From Climacteris rufus (Eukaryota > Chordata > Aves > Passeriformes > Climacteridae), in the NCBI GenBank assembly GCA_013398175.1, contig VZRZ01001925.1:2860908-2924907 (forward strand): a DNA stretch of 64,000 nt, read 5' to 3'. Shown here piece after piece: positions 28,561 to 39,400 of the stretch (position 1 is the stretch's first letter; each line of letters begins with the position of its first letter). A model generated the notes under the pieces. The model saw only the letters and a list, made by a program, of their open reading frames with translations. It searched no databases and was not told where the DNA came from. A program made the translations under genes and the position numbers.

Positions 28561-31500
28561 GAGCACCAACTCTTTTAAATAGCAATTTCTCTTAAATAAA
28601 GTGTGGGTTGGAAAGATCTTGTCTTGAAATCAGACACTAGCTTTGGACAAAAGATAAAAGATTTTCCAGCTGCCTAAATGTGCACGTCATCCCACTTTTC
28701 CTGGATTCGGAGATGATGGTCAGACTGCTCACAGTTACGTTGATGTAAATATGTTGCTTATCTAAAGCTGTTGACTTTAGAGTGCAGGTCCTGGCTGGAT
28801 TGTCGGCAGCTGGGACACAAAAGCTGAGGGCTCTGAGTTCAGAGTTCGTTTTTCAGGACCGTGTTTTGCTCAGGGCTCTCAGCTCTCCCGGTTTGAGAGT
28901 ACGGCTGGATTTCTCTGCAAGCCCTGGCTCTTGCAGCCACACAACTGCGTGGGAATTGCAGCTTTCTGGTTTTTCTTTTTAAGTAAGCTTGAACCCTTTG
29001 TGTTTACAGAAGAAATGTGAACTTCCAACAGGTCAGAAATTAGGAGCCAAATCAGCAGAGCATGTTTTTAAAGCAGAATGGATGGTTTCAACCAGTCCTG
29101 CGGCTGTAATTCAGCTTTTTCAATGCTTGTGATTGGGGACTGAGGATGGCATTTCCTCCTTTTCAGGGAAAATGGCTTTCCCACCCACTCCATTTCATGC
29201 CAGGCCAGTCTGACTTGGTCTTTTTGGGACTGGGAAAGGAAAAATAAAACAACACTGTTTTCCTGTTGTATTCCTAACTCCAGGGCTTGCACACAGAACA
29301 GCTGGACTTTTAGGAGTTGTCCCCCTGCCTGAGGGAGTAGGACACCTGAACCTTGCTCCCTACGGTTTTCACAGGATGAGAATTTCACCCCATCCAGCTG
29401 TGCTGACTTGGTGTTTCTGCCTCTCCTCTCATCCTGTTTTGCTGAATCACCCCTTTCACAAGCCTCTGGAGCTCTTTGTTGATCCAGGAAAGGAAATGGG
29501 AGCCCCAGCCCAGTCAGCTGAGGGTCAGGAAGCTCTGCCAGCCTTCCCCGAGCTCCCCGTTCTCTTACAGTGCTGTTTCTCCCTGCTGGGGGAAGGGGCC
29601 ATGATAATGAGAAAGCCCTTTCACATCCCAGGCTCTGGCAGGGATTCCCTGGAGGGTCACAGCAGAGGGATGTCAGTCAGGGATGACAGCCCTGCCAGCA
29701 GCAGAGAGCTGCTCCAGGGAGCTGCCTGGCACAGGGACCTTGGACCTGATGGCTTGATTGACTGCTGTGGCCCAGCCTGGTGGCTCTGGCCATCCCTCAC
29801 CAGACATGTGGTGTCTGCAGCATCCTGCTCATTGCACAGTGTTCAGGGAAAGGCATCTTTACAGCTGTGCCTCAGCCTGCCTGGCTGCTGCTTGGATTTT
29901 GCTGGCATCTCAGGAAAACCCCCGTAAAGGGGACACTGGCAAAGGTAAAAACAGAGCAGACCCAGGGAGAAAGGAGCCAGGCTAGTGGCCATCAGAGGGT
30001 TGTGCCAGAGAGCAGTGAGGTCCTGGAGCATCCTTCCGCTGTGGGAAAGAGAACAGCTCAGGAGTGCAAAGAGGATTTGGATGCTGCTTGGAAGCTTGAT
30101 GGGCTTCCAGCCATTAAACAGTGCTGGTGCCCCCAGCTACTGGCTGGGCCCCACAGCTGGAAGGATTTCTCCTGTCCCAGCCCCAGCTTTGCTTGTCTGC
30201 ACAGCAAAGTGAGACTCTTTTTTAGCCTGCTTGGTTCCCCTCGTGCTCTGCAGTATCTCTGGTGAGCTGAGCTGTCAGGTCTCAGCCAGCAGGAAGGCGG
30301 GTGGGTTGGCCAGCTCCCCGAGTGTGTCTCACTGCTGGACTGTCCACTCTCCCTCCAGACATGTCACACCAGGCCCATGAAGAGTCAGGGGGCAAGGGGA
30401 GATCCAAGGAGATGTGTCCCAAGGGACTGCCAGGCAGCTCAATACAAGATCAAGCAGCTGGGAAAATTCCAGAGAAAGAATGTGTTGGTCAAGGGAGGTG
30501 GCAAACCCCTCATCAATTCCCACCTTGGAAGCAGCTGGAGAATTGGCTGTGGCCTGGCAGGGCTGTAGCAGCTGTAGAAATACAAAGATGAGGAAAAACA
30601 AGCCCATCTTTTTGACATGGCTTGTCCATTCTCCCACCCTGCATCTGAAGACACAACTTGCTTTTTTTGTGACAGAGGAAAATTTAGGAGTCTCCTGGGC
30701 AGCTCTTGAGTGTTGCCAAGTGGATGGATGGATGGATGGATGATGGGGGGAGGGAGGGAGTTTTTCTGGAGAGGCCCTGGAAGTGCTGGGATCATGGCTT
30801 GCAGCTCTACACTCAGCAGAGGCACGTGCAGCCCACAAGGCAGTGGTACCCTGTGTGGGGTGATGGCTGCGATCCAGGACAAGTGGGAAGCCCTGGGATG
30901 CAGGGATGTAGGACAAAAGCTGCTAAGAGGGACAAGAGGGTGAGCTTTTTGGAATACAAGGATCTGAAAATAATGCATCTCAGTTGACTAATAAAAAAAT
31001 CGGTCTTGTTTTGCACAGGCTTATTGCAAACATCTGCGGGTTGTGGAGTTCCCAACAGGGAGAAGAAACCTCTCCCTGCTGGAGCATCTCCTGGGGGAGG
31101 ATGCAAAAGATACAAAGAGAAATTGGAGTGTGCAGGCTTACAAGCACGGGGAGGGATGGATCTGCAGGGCTCACCTTCCAAAAAAGAGGAAGAGGGAGTA
31201 AGAGGAAGTATGAAAAGCAGCTGGCAGGAACCAAGCGTGATTTTATGACTTTGTGAAAAATTACCATGGCAATTAAAAGTGCCCTAAGCTTTTCGGAGGT
31301 AGAAGGAAATAAGAGTGAAGTAAAGGCCCTGGGGCTATATTGTGTGGCAGGATGCAGTGAGGAGCAGCCACCACCCAGAACAGCGATGGCACAGCTGGAG
31401 ATCTGCTGCAGGGACATGGGTGGATGAGCAAAGATGGGTGTGTCAGGAGCCAGGTGTAAGGATTGGTGGGGAAAACCGGCTGGGCAAGGAGCCTGTGAGG

Positions 31501-32244
31501 TAAGTGATGGGGACTGTGCTTCTGCAGGGTGCCTGAGTGCCAGGAGCTCAATCCTGTGTCCAGAGGGTAGGGGCTTGAAGCCACAGCAAGGCTGAGCTGT
31601 CCACATGCTCCTCCTGGCTTTGCATTCCTTCTCCGTGCTCACCTGAGGATGCACTGGGCTGGCTGAGGAGGAAATGGTGTCTTGTGCTGAAATGTCCTCT
31701 GCTGAAGTGTTCTCTGTAGCATTTTTTACCAGTTATCAGGCATCTGCAGCCCAGATTGGTCCTTGCTTTTGTGTTACAGCCCTGGGGTTTGTTACAGCCT
31801 CAGGGCTGGGTGGCAGGGTGTAACCCACTGCCCTGGGTGGGACCTGCTCCAGTGGAATCACGAGCACTGTTCTAACGACAACTCCTGAGGTGTCACATTC
31901 CGAGGTGTCTTGATGGAGGTTCCAGCAGGCTTTTTCCCTGCTGGGCACAAGGGCCTGGTGACCTGGCCATGGGCTGTGGGGTTTGGTGGCATCTGCCCAC
32001 CCCACAGTGCCAGCCCACCCTCCTCGGGGACCGCAGCCATGCCCAGCCACTCACAATAGCTGCTTTCAGTCCAATTTCACCGAGGGGCAGAGCTCTCAGA
32101 AACACTAAACTGCTGGAAAACAGGCTTCCTTCCTCAGCAGATTTGTGACATCCTTCAGGAAAGTTCCCATGTTGGGACTGGGACCTCGTGTCCAGGCACC
32201 GGACAGGCACAGGGGGGATCTCTGTGCCTCCAATTGCCATCAGC

Positions 32245-32295
32245 ATAGCTGAGGAAAGTGAGGCACAGGGAGGGAACTGGGCTTGCCTGGGAATG
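32245..32295 (+). repeat. Possible MIR fragment
   Basis: 'Ctgaggaaagtgaggcacag' followed by 'ggaactgggcttgcctggg' resembles the middle of MIR. The match is short, so the call is weak. Confidence 0.35.
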
Positions 32296-32939
32296 AGCTG
32301 TGGCATTTCTGCAGATCAGGCCATCAGCTGGGACCAACAAGGGTAGTTTGGACCCTTTTCCTCAGGGACTAAAGAGGTCCTAAGCAGCCACCCTCCAGCT
32401 TTGGTGCTTCCTGGATCTCATGGCACAGTATCAGCTCCATGTGAGATGTGTTGGAAAGCCTTCATCCCTAAAGTGCAACCACTCAATCCCCATTACTCCA
32501 AAACCCAGCACAGAGGCTGCTGAGCCATCACCTGCACAGGGGTCAGGTAAATACAGAGCAGAGCACGCACCAGCCACGTCCCTGCCCTGGAGTCATAGTA
32601 TGATGGGAGCAAATGCACTTTTTGGGGGGTACAAAAACCAACGACTACAGTTTCTCACCTGAGTCCACCTGGCTATTCCCACATCACTTCCCCACTGCCT
32701 AAGGTTCCCTGAGATGTGGAGAGCCTCAGTTTTCTTAAAGCGAATGCTTTGTTGTGCTTTCCTTTCACCGCGCCATCTTTTCCCCATCCCACTGGAGATG
32801 ATGCAGGGCAGAGGAACCCCTGGGGCTTGGCCACCCTCTCCATCTCATTAAGGCTTCTCCACGGCCTTGCAGCAGGGCGGGCTGGAGAAGGAAGGATCTC
32901 CATGGGCACCGGGCAGCTGTGCTGGAGCAGACAAAGCTG

Positions 32940-33065
32940 TTCACGGGCCCCAGGAGGCAGCTGCCTGCCCAGAGCCGCCCTCGGCCTCCCGGGGCCCTGC
33001 CAGGCTCGGCAGGGGCAGGCTGCGGAGCCTGCTGCTGTGTGGGATACGGGCCCTGCCCTCGCTCA
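32940..33065 (+). other. Candidate untranslated first exon of LPIN3
   Basis: A GC-rich, CpG-containing block ends at 'cctcgctcag' followed by a strong donor-like 'gtgagg' at 33,066. It is upstream of, and on the same strand as, the LPIN3 start exon, which opens with a clean acceptor at 35,876 and only 9 untranslated bases. The location and donor fit a non-coding first exon, but there is no direct evidence of transcription. Confidence 0.25.
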
Positions 33066-34723
33066 GGTGAGGGGAAGGAAGCAGCGGGGAGAGGAGGAGC
33101 TGAGGGTCAGTGCTGCTGCCGGCAGGGAGCCACCCCTGGGGTTTGCTTTTGCCTCGACGTCGAGGAGGTGCTGAGGCTCAGCAGCTGCCCCGGTAATGGG
33201 GGAGGTCCTGCTGTTTGCTGTGTACCAGGGATGGGAGTGTGGATGTGGCTGTGGGGAGGCTGTGCTGCTGGCGGGGTGGCCCAGGAGCAGAGCGGGCTGG
33301 TGTCAGCCAAGTACCTGGTTTGTTTTGGGAGGCTGTTTGGCTGCGGAGATGGATGTGAGCTGTGTTGCCTCCACAGGGGAGGAGTGTCCCCTTCACCTTC
33401 CGCAAGAGCTGTGTGGTGGAGGGCTGTGATCCCGCTGCTTTGGGGCTGAGGATGGAAGATGCCCCGTTCCTCTAGAGAGTGTATTTATTGAAGACCCTTT
33501 CTCTTGCCCTGTCTGCCTATTAATCTCCTCTCCAGACTATAACCTACCCTTCACCTCCCTAATGGGCCTGCTCCATCCATGGCAGGGCCGAGGCCTGCAA
33601 GGAAGAACCTCTTCTCTCCATTCCCTGCCTTGCTCCAGCCGTTCTGGGTCAGGCCCACAGGGAATTAAATTCAGTGAGCTGAAAACTGTACCAGAGCCAT
33701 GACCAGCAGTCCCCAGCATTGAGATTCTTGAATAGAGGGCAGCTCCCCGTTGAGGCAAAGGGGAGACAGTGGCTCTGCAGAGGGGACGTGGCCCTGGCAC
33801 TTGACTTGCTGTGCAGCTGAGGTGTTATGTTGAGCTCTTGCACCCTGCATTCACCATGAAGGTGATGCTCAGTGTGGGGTTGTTTCTGGGAACAATTTTC
33901 AAGCCCTCACCCCAAATCCTATGGGATTTCCCTGCCCTGGATTTTCCCTATGCACTTTTCAGATCTGTGTCAGTGTATACCCCAGCTGGGAAATAATCAG
34001 TGCTGCCCTGGGAGCATCAGGGTCAGCCTGACCATTCTTCCTCTCCAAAATCCCCCGCTATGCAGTGAGGAGCTCTCTCCCATTTGCTGGCAGGCCCTGT
34101 GGCGCAGCAGGGAAGGCAGCTGGAGGGCTGCCCACCCCGGCAGCGATGCCTGGGAAAGCTGGGCTCAGCACATTGGGGAGTGGCCCCGTGACCCTGGCCC
34201 TGCTCACAGCAGAGCTGATGGAGGCACCGAAGTTTCGGGAGCTGGCTAGCACTTCCCTGCCATCATCCCCCAGGGAGGATCTGGGATTTGGGTTTACTCC
34301 CAGCTGTCAGGAAGAGGTGGGGGACAGGGCATGGGGCAGGAACCACGTCTGCCCACGCAGACTGCCTTCCAGGAGGTATGTCTGGGAATGGGACAGGGCT
34401 CAGCTTGTGCAAAACAGATTGGAGAGGCTGGGTACCTGCTGGGGCAGAGGGCTCATCGCGTGGTACATGCTTGTCCTCGTCCCTTTGGGTAAGGAACTAA
34501 CTCCCACCAGCCACCCTGTGGGTTGAGTGTGCACTGGGGACAGTGCTGCGAATCCCTGGGGACACCACACCATCACCTGGCTATGCTGCCAGCACAGGAG
34601 GTTTCCTTTTGTTCATCCGTGGTTATCCTGTCCCCTGCTGCTCTCCCTGGGACAAGGTGAGGTGCAGAGCTGGCAGCTGGGGGAAGCTGGGCTCATCCTC
34701 CATGGTTCCCAGCCCCTGGTGTG

Positions 34724-35650
34724 ATGTGCAGACACCACGACATCTGTCCTGCTGGTGCTGCAGTCCTGCTGATGCTGAGTGCTGGGAAAATGGAGCAAGG
34801 GACTCCTCTGGCCCAAGGCTTGCAAGCAACACCCAGCACCCCAACACAGATCTCCCCAGAAATACTCCAGGGACTTCAGTACGTCAACCAGGAAGCAGCT
34901 GCCAGCAGTGGATACGGGAAGGGGGGCTGCATGAGAGATGTTTGGAACCTGCGTGTGCCACCTTGTGTGGCTGGAAGCAAGGCTGTGCTGCAAGCCCAGC
35001 ATGAACTATGTGGATCTCCAGCTTTGCAGCCAGGCCTCTGCTCCAGCATGGTGGAGGGGAATTGTCTCCACACAGGGACTAAGCAGCTGAAGGACGTGAG
35101 CAGGCGAGGGGATGAGCAGGAAGTAGGCGATGCTTTCCTTTCACATGTTCTTGCAAATGAAAACCAGAAGCTGTACAACCTTGGAGTGCAGCCTTGTGAG
35201 AGCAGCGTGGCAGAGCTGTCTGGGTGTCCTCCAGGCAGCATGGCCACTTTGATGGGATTCCCTGGGAAGATGGGTGTTGGTGGCAGGGGCCAAGACATGG
35301 AGACCAGGGAGTTCTGGTTTGAACAAGAACAATATCTGGCCAATTCTCTAATGCCTAAGTGGGATACCTTCCCCTCTGAGTGGGAAGTATTAGGTTTGGA
35401 CTTTTTTCAAAGTGAATGTGTGATGTATGTAGCAGCTCGGACTTCCCACCTCTTTGCCCTGAGTTGTTTGGGAATTCTTAAGGACAGTGCAGGGCAGGAG
35501 GTCTCCTGCCAGCCCAATTCTTGTTTGAACGGGATGTTGACAACTTCATTGTGCAGTGTTACTGTGATGCTGTATTTGCTCTCCCAAGGGGCAAATGTGA
35601 TGGTATATTGCAGTGGCAAAGGCACCTCTCCTCTAAGCTGGACACAATAA
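34724..35650 (+). other. Unexplained ORF of 308 codons
   Basis: An ATG-initiated frame stays open for 308 codons and ends 226 bases before the LPIN3 start exon. I recognise no domain, signal peptide, coiled coil or repeat in it. It shows no splice or codon pattern like its neighbours, and it lies where a 5' intron of LPIN3 is expected. It may be a chance ORF, a relic, or an alternative upstream exon. Function unknown. Confidence 0.2.
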
Positions 35651-35885
35651 CTTGTGCTGTGGCTTCTGTCCTGTTTTCTGGTGCTCACAGACACTCTGGC
35701 TGATCTTCATCAAGGCCCTTCAGTTGTTTGCATCAGTTTCTCTACAGGCTTACCTGTCCCCATGACAAGGCTGTGTTTGTAGCCACGACATGAATCTCCT
35801 AGAGTAAACTCACATTGCTTTTACCTGCTAGAGTTCTCTTCCCCTTCCTGAGCCTGTTCCTGTCTCTCACTTGCAGTCTCAAACC

Positions 35886-36496
35886 ATGAACTACGTGGGG
35901 CGTCTGGCTGAGAGCGTCTTTGTCACGGTGAAGGAGCTGTACCGGGGCCTGAACCCCGCCACCCTGTCGGGCAGCATTGATGTGGTGGTGGTGAGGCAGC
36001 CCGACAACTCCTTCAAGTGCTCCCCATTTCACGTGCGCTTCGGGAAGCTGGGAGTGCTGCGCTCCAAGGAGAAGGTGGTAAGTGGTGTCTGCACTGGGGC
36101 TATGCTTCTTTTCTGGTGTCTCCAGACCCAGGATCTTCTATAACCCACAGGTTATGGAAAAGGTTTGTTTAAGGGGAATGGGAGCCCATTGAAAGGGGTG
36201 CTTGCCAAGTTTTTGAGGAGATGCCCCCAAATGGAACCCATCCTTTTCCAGGGAGGAATGTGCTTCCCAAGAAAATCGGCAGAGGTCCCTTGCCTTAAAG
36301 GCTATGTGGCTGTCAGCCCTGTCTCCTCCCTCAGGAAGTGCCCCTGTCCTCCAGTGGGAGAGTGGGTTTGGATGGACAGGCTGCTTCTGCCCCTTGCTAG
36401 GTTGACATTGAAATCAACGGGGAGCCTGTGGATCTGCACATGAAGCTGGGAGACAATGGAGAGGCCTTCTTTGTCCACGAGTCAGAGGAGCATGAG
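35886..36496 (+). CDS. LPIN3: LPIN3 coding exons 1-2: N-lipin domain
   Basis: The ATG at 35,886 starts MNYVGRLAESVFVTVKELY, the near-invariant lipin N-terminus, which fixes the start. The first coding exon ends at 36,077 (gtaagt donor) and the second runs 36,401-36,496, giving VDIEINGEPVDLHMKLGDNG. This amphipathic N-terminus helps membrane binding and, with the C-lipin half, forms the catalytic core. The second exon's donor (gttggt) is weak. A second in-frame donor 15 bases further on (gtgctg) would add five residues. Confidence 0.95.
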
Positions 36497-39400
36497 GTTG
36501 GTGATGAGGAGGTGCTGCAGATCTGTGTCCTGCTGTGACTACCTGGAAGTGCGGGGTTGAAGTAGAATGACCAGGTTTGGAATGCTTCTCTTCCCCAGAG
36601 TGACTCTGTTGTCCCCTCTGATGTTTTCTGTGTCTGGAAATGTTCCTGCTCAAAGGACCCTACAACCCGGGTTGTGGAGCACCCTAGGGGTCTATCTGCA
36701 TCCCAGACTGGTCTCCATCAATGGGCATGGCTGCTGGCCAGATGGGTGGATATCTTGGAGCTTGGCCTCTTGGGGGATCTTGTGACAGGGATGAGAATGA
36801 GAGAGATGCTATGGCAGGCTGCCCGCTCCAATGGGAAGTGGAATGAGACTAGTTGTGGCTTCCAGAAATCTTGTCAGCTCTTCTCTCAGACAGACTTGTG
36901 GTCACTGTTGGCTTAGGCTGGGTTTGGGAGCAGGAGAGGGCTCTGGAGTCAAATCCCATATGCAGCCTTTGTAATTCTGGTCTTGTGGTGCCATCTCCTG
37001 CCTGTCTCTCCTTGCCCATGTTAAAGATGTCTTTAGCTTGTGGCTGGATTGTCATACTGTTCTTTTATTCACATGTTGTAGGTACAAACCCTTTTCTTTT
37101 AGGCCAGGCCACAAAACCACCCCTGAGCTGAGGGCTCACGGGTGTTGGTTGTGCTGTTCCATAGTATGCTTTGTAGAGAGCAAGGAGCTGCTAGGCTGGA
37201 AAGGAGGGTGTTGGAGGGAGCTGATGTGCTTTTCCCCATCCCTGTTTCAGAGCAGCCTCCCCTTCTTCCTCTGCACATCCCCCATCTACAGAGAGCAGAG
37301 CCCAAAGGATGCTGTTCAGCCCTCCGGTGGGCAGGAGGCCACCAGTGCTGAAGTGACCCTGCGCAAGAAGCAGCGACGCAAGAGAAGGCCCAAGAGGAAG
37401 GAGGTGTTGGACTCAGACTCTGAAAGCTGTGATGAGACCAAAAGTGAGATGTCCAGGAAGGAGCCGTGCAAGCTGCCAGCCCCAAGGTGAGCTGCTTGCT
37501 CTGGCCAGGGTGTTGCAGTGCGTCAAGCCTGTGGGTTCACTTGGTGATGCCCAGCAGTAATGAAACGGGGAAGGTGTTTCCAAGTTGGAGTCTAGACCTG
37601 TGTGGAGTAGAAAGCCAATGTGAATGGTGAAGCTGAGTGTTGCCAGCTTTCTGGAGAGGAGGCTGGTGCTTGAGAGTAGCACAACTGCCCTCTCTTTCCT
37701 CCTTTGCAGTGGTGCAGTGTGTTCATCGTTTGCTGATCTCCTTGGAGAAGCCAACTCTTCGCAGCCCCCAGAGATGCGCCCGTACTCCGAGGGGGATTTG
37801 CTCTCTGTGGAGAGGTAATGAGCAGAGCCAAGGTGTTCTGCTCAGCTGTGGTTAGGGCACATGCCTCATGGCTGGGAAGGTGGTACAGAAAAGGGACTTG
37901 GAGATGTCAGGAGAGGAGGGTTTTCCTAGTCTGATATGGTGTGGCTGGAGGAAAGCTCAGAGACCACGAGGGACACTTGCGGCTGTAGTTACAGATGTGA
38001 GAAGCCTGTGTGCACAAGACTCTCTGCTGCTGAGCTGATCTGGACAGCTGCTGGCATAGCACTTTGCTTCCTTGGGCCTCAGCTTCCATAGGTCTTGGTC
38101 CTTAGGTCCTACAATCTTGTAGAGCAGAGCTGACTTTATGGGAAACTAGCCTTACAGGGTTCTTGGCCCTAAATGTCCTTGCACTGATAGGAGAGCAGGT
38201 ACTGTAGGTGAGGCCCCATATCACCTTCTCTTCTTGCAGCTTCATGGTGAGGCGTCCATCTTCTTCCAAAAGTGATTCTGAACTGGAGATCAGACCACAG
38301 GAGAGTTTTGCTCAAAGGACTGAATCCTACATGAAGTGGACCTGGGGAAAGCTCCCTCAGGTGAGTCTCTGCCCTTGCTTTTGTGCTGGGAGTCCAAAAG
38401 ACCATCAGAAAGCAGAGGAGGCTGTGGCCAGGCAGCCTTAGGGAAATTGTCCTCTTCTGCCTGATGCTTTGGGCAACTTCCCATCCTCAAACCTGTTCTT
38501 CTGCTTTCCTTGAGGTGAATAAATTGAAACGAGTTAAACCAGCCAAGTCCACAAAGACCATAGCTACTGCAGCAATCACCATGTCTGTGACACCGGTCCC
38601 AGTGGATGAGGCAACCCCTCTTGTTGCCACCTCTGAAGGTCTGGGAAGGGATTCAAGCCCAGCAGGACCTCAGCCTGGTTCCTCAGCTGTGTCTGTTACT
38701 GAGCCAAGACGTGCACCCCAGGCTGGGAACAACATCTCCAGGATGAAGAACATCCTCGGTGTTCTGGGGGCAGACAGATTTTTGGGGCTCTCCTCATTCG
38801 CACAAGAGAAACAGAAGGGAGGTGTGAGTGCTGTGCCAGAGGTTCAGCCAGATGCAGAGCCCTTTGAGGCGGCCACTGCTCCCAGGCAGGCAGGCTCAGA
38901 AGGCCCCAAGTCCCAGCTGGAGAGGCAGAAGGGGCAAGGTGAGAAGGTGACTGGTGTGGCTGGAACTGGTGTTTCAGCGTGCAGATGTGTCTGACTCAGA
39001 TGAGGGCCTGGGCTGTCTGTTCAGTGTAATTCCTTCACGACTGCCCTGAGTCTTCCAGGTGTGGAAGTGTTTGCTTTGCCTGCTCCATGTGCTACCAGCT
39101 CCTTTGCTTTGAAGAGACATCCCTTAGGTTTCCACCCTTCAGTGACCACCCAGGAATGCTTTCTTTCCTTATGTTCCCTGAAGTCCATCCTTGGTGTCTC
39201 CTCGCTTTTACATACTTAGAAGTTTTCTCAGCAGTACAGGCCATACCTTAACTTCAGGTGTCTGACAGCACCTGGCCTGACTTGTGTGTTCATCCTGAGC
39301 ATGCCAAGGCAGGGGAAAATTGCACAGAAGCATTTATGTGTCCCTCTTGTCTGTGTATTTAAGGATCATGCTAGTGAAGATGTCTTGAGAGACTTTTGTT

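Larger units (their letters stand above)
28561..35876. other. Upstream region and probable 5' intron of LPIN3
   Basis: No recognisable protein-coding exon is present before the LPIN3 start. The stretch includes a short (ATGG)n microsatellite at 30,720-30,745, a weak MIR-like piece near 32,250, a GC-rich block around 33 kb and a long unexplained ORF at 34,724-35,650. LPIN genes start with non-coding exons, so at least one untranslated exon should lie here or in the gap at 27.4-28.3 kb. Confidence 0.5.

Noticed and set aside
28546..28562. tRNA B-box-like sequence (GGTTCGATTCC on the minus strand)
   Set aside because: No A box, no cloverleaf and no tRNA-like flanks; a single 11-base match is not enough.
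26930..28582. Very long open frames on both strands
   Set aside because: They exist only because the 894-base N gap contains no stop codons; the readable ends are GC-rich and not protein-like.
30720..30760. (ATGG)n repeat with G-rich run as a functional element
   Set aside because: Ordinary short microsatellite; nothing points to a role.
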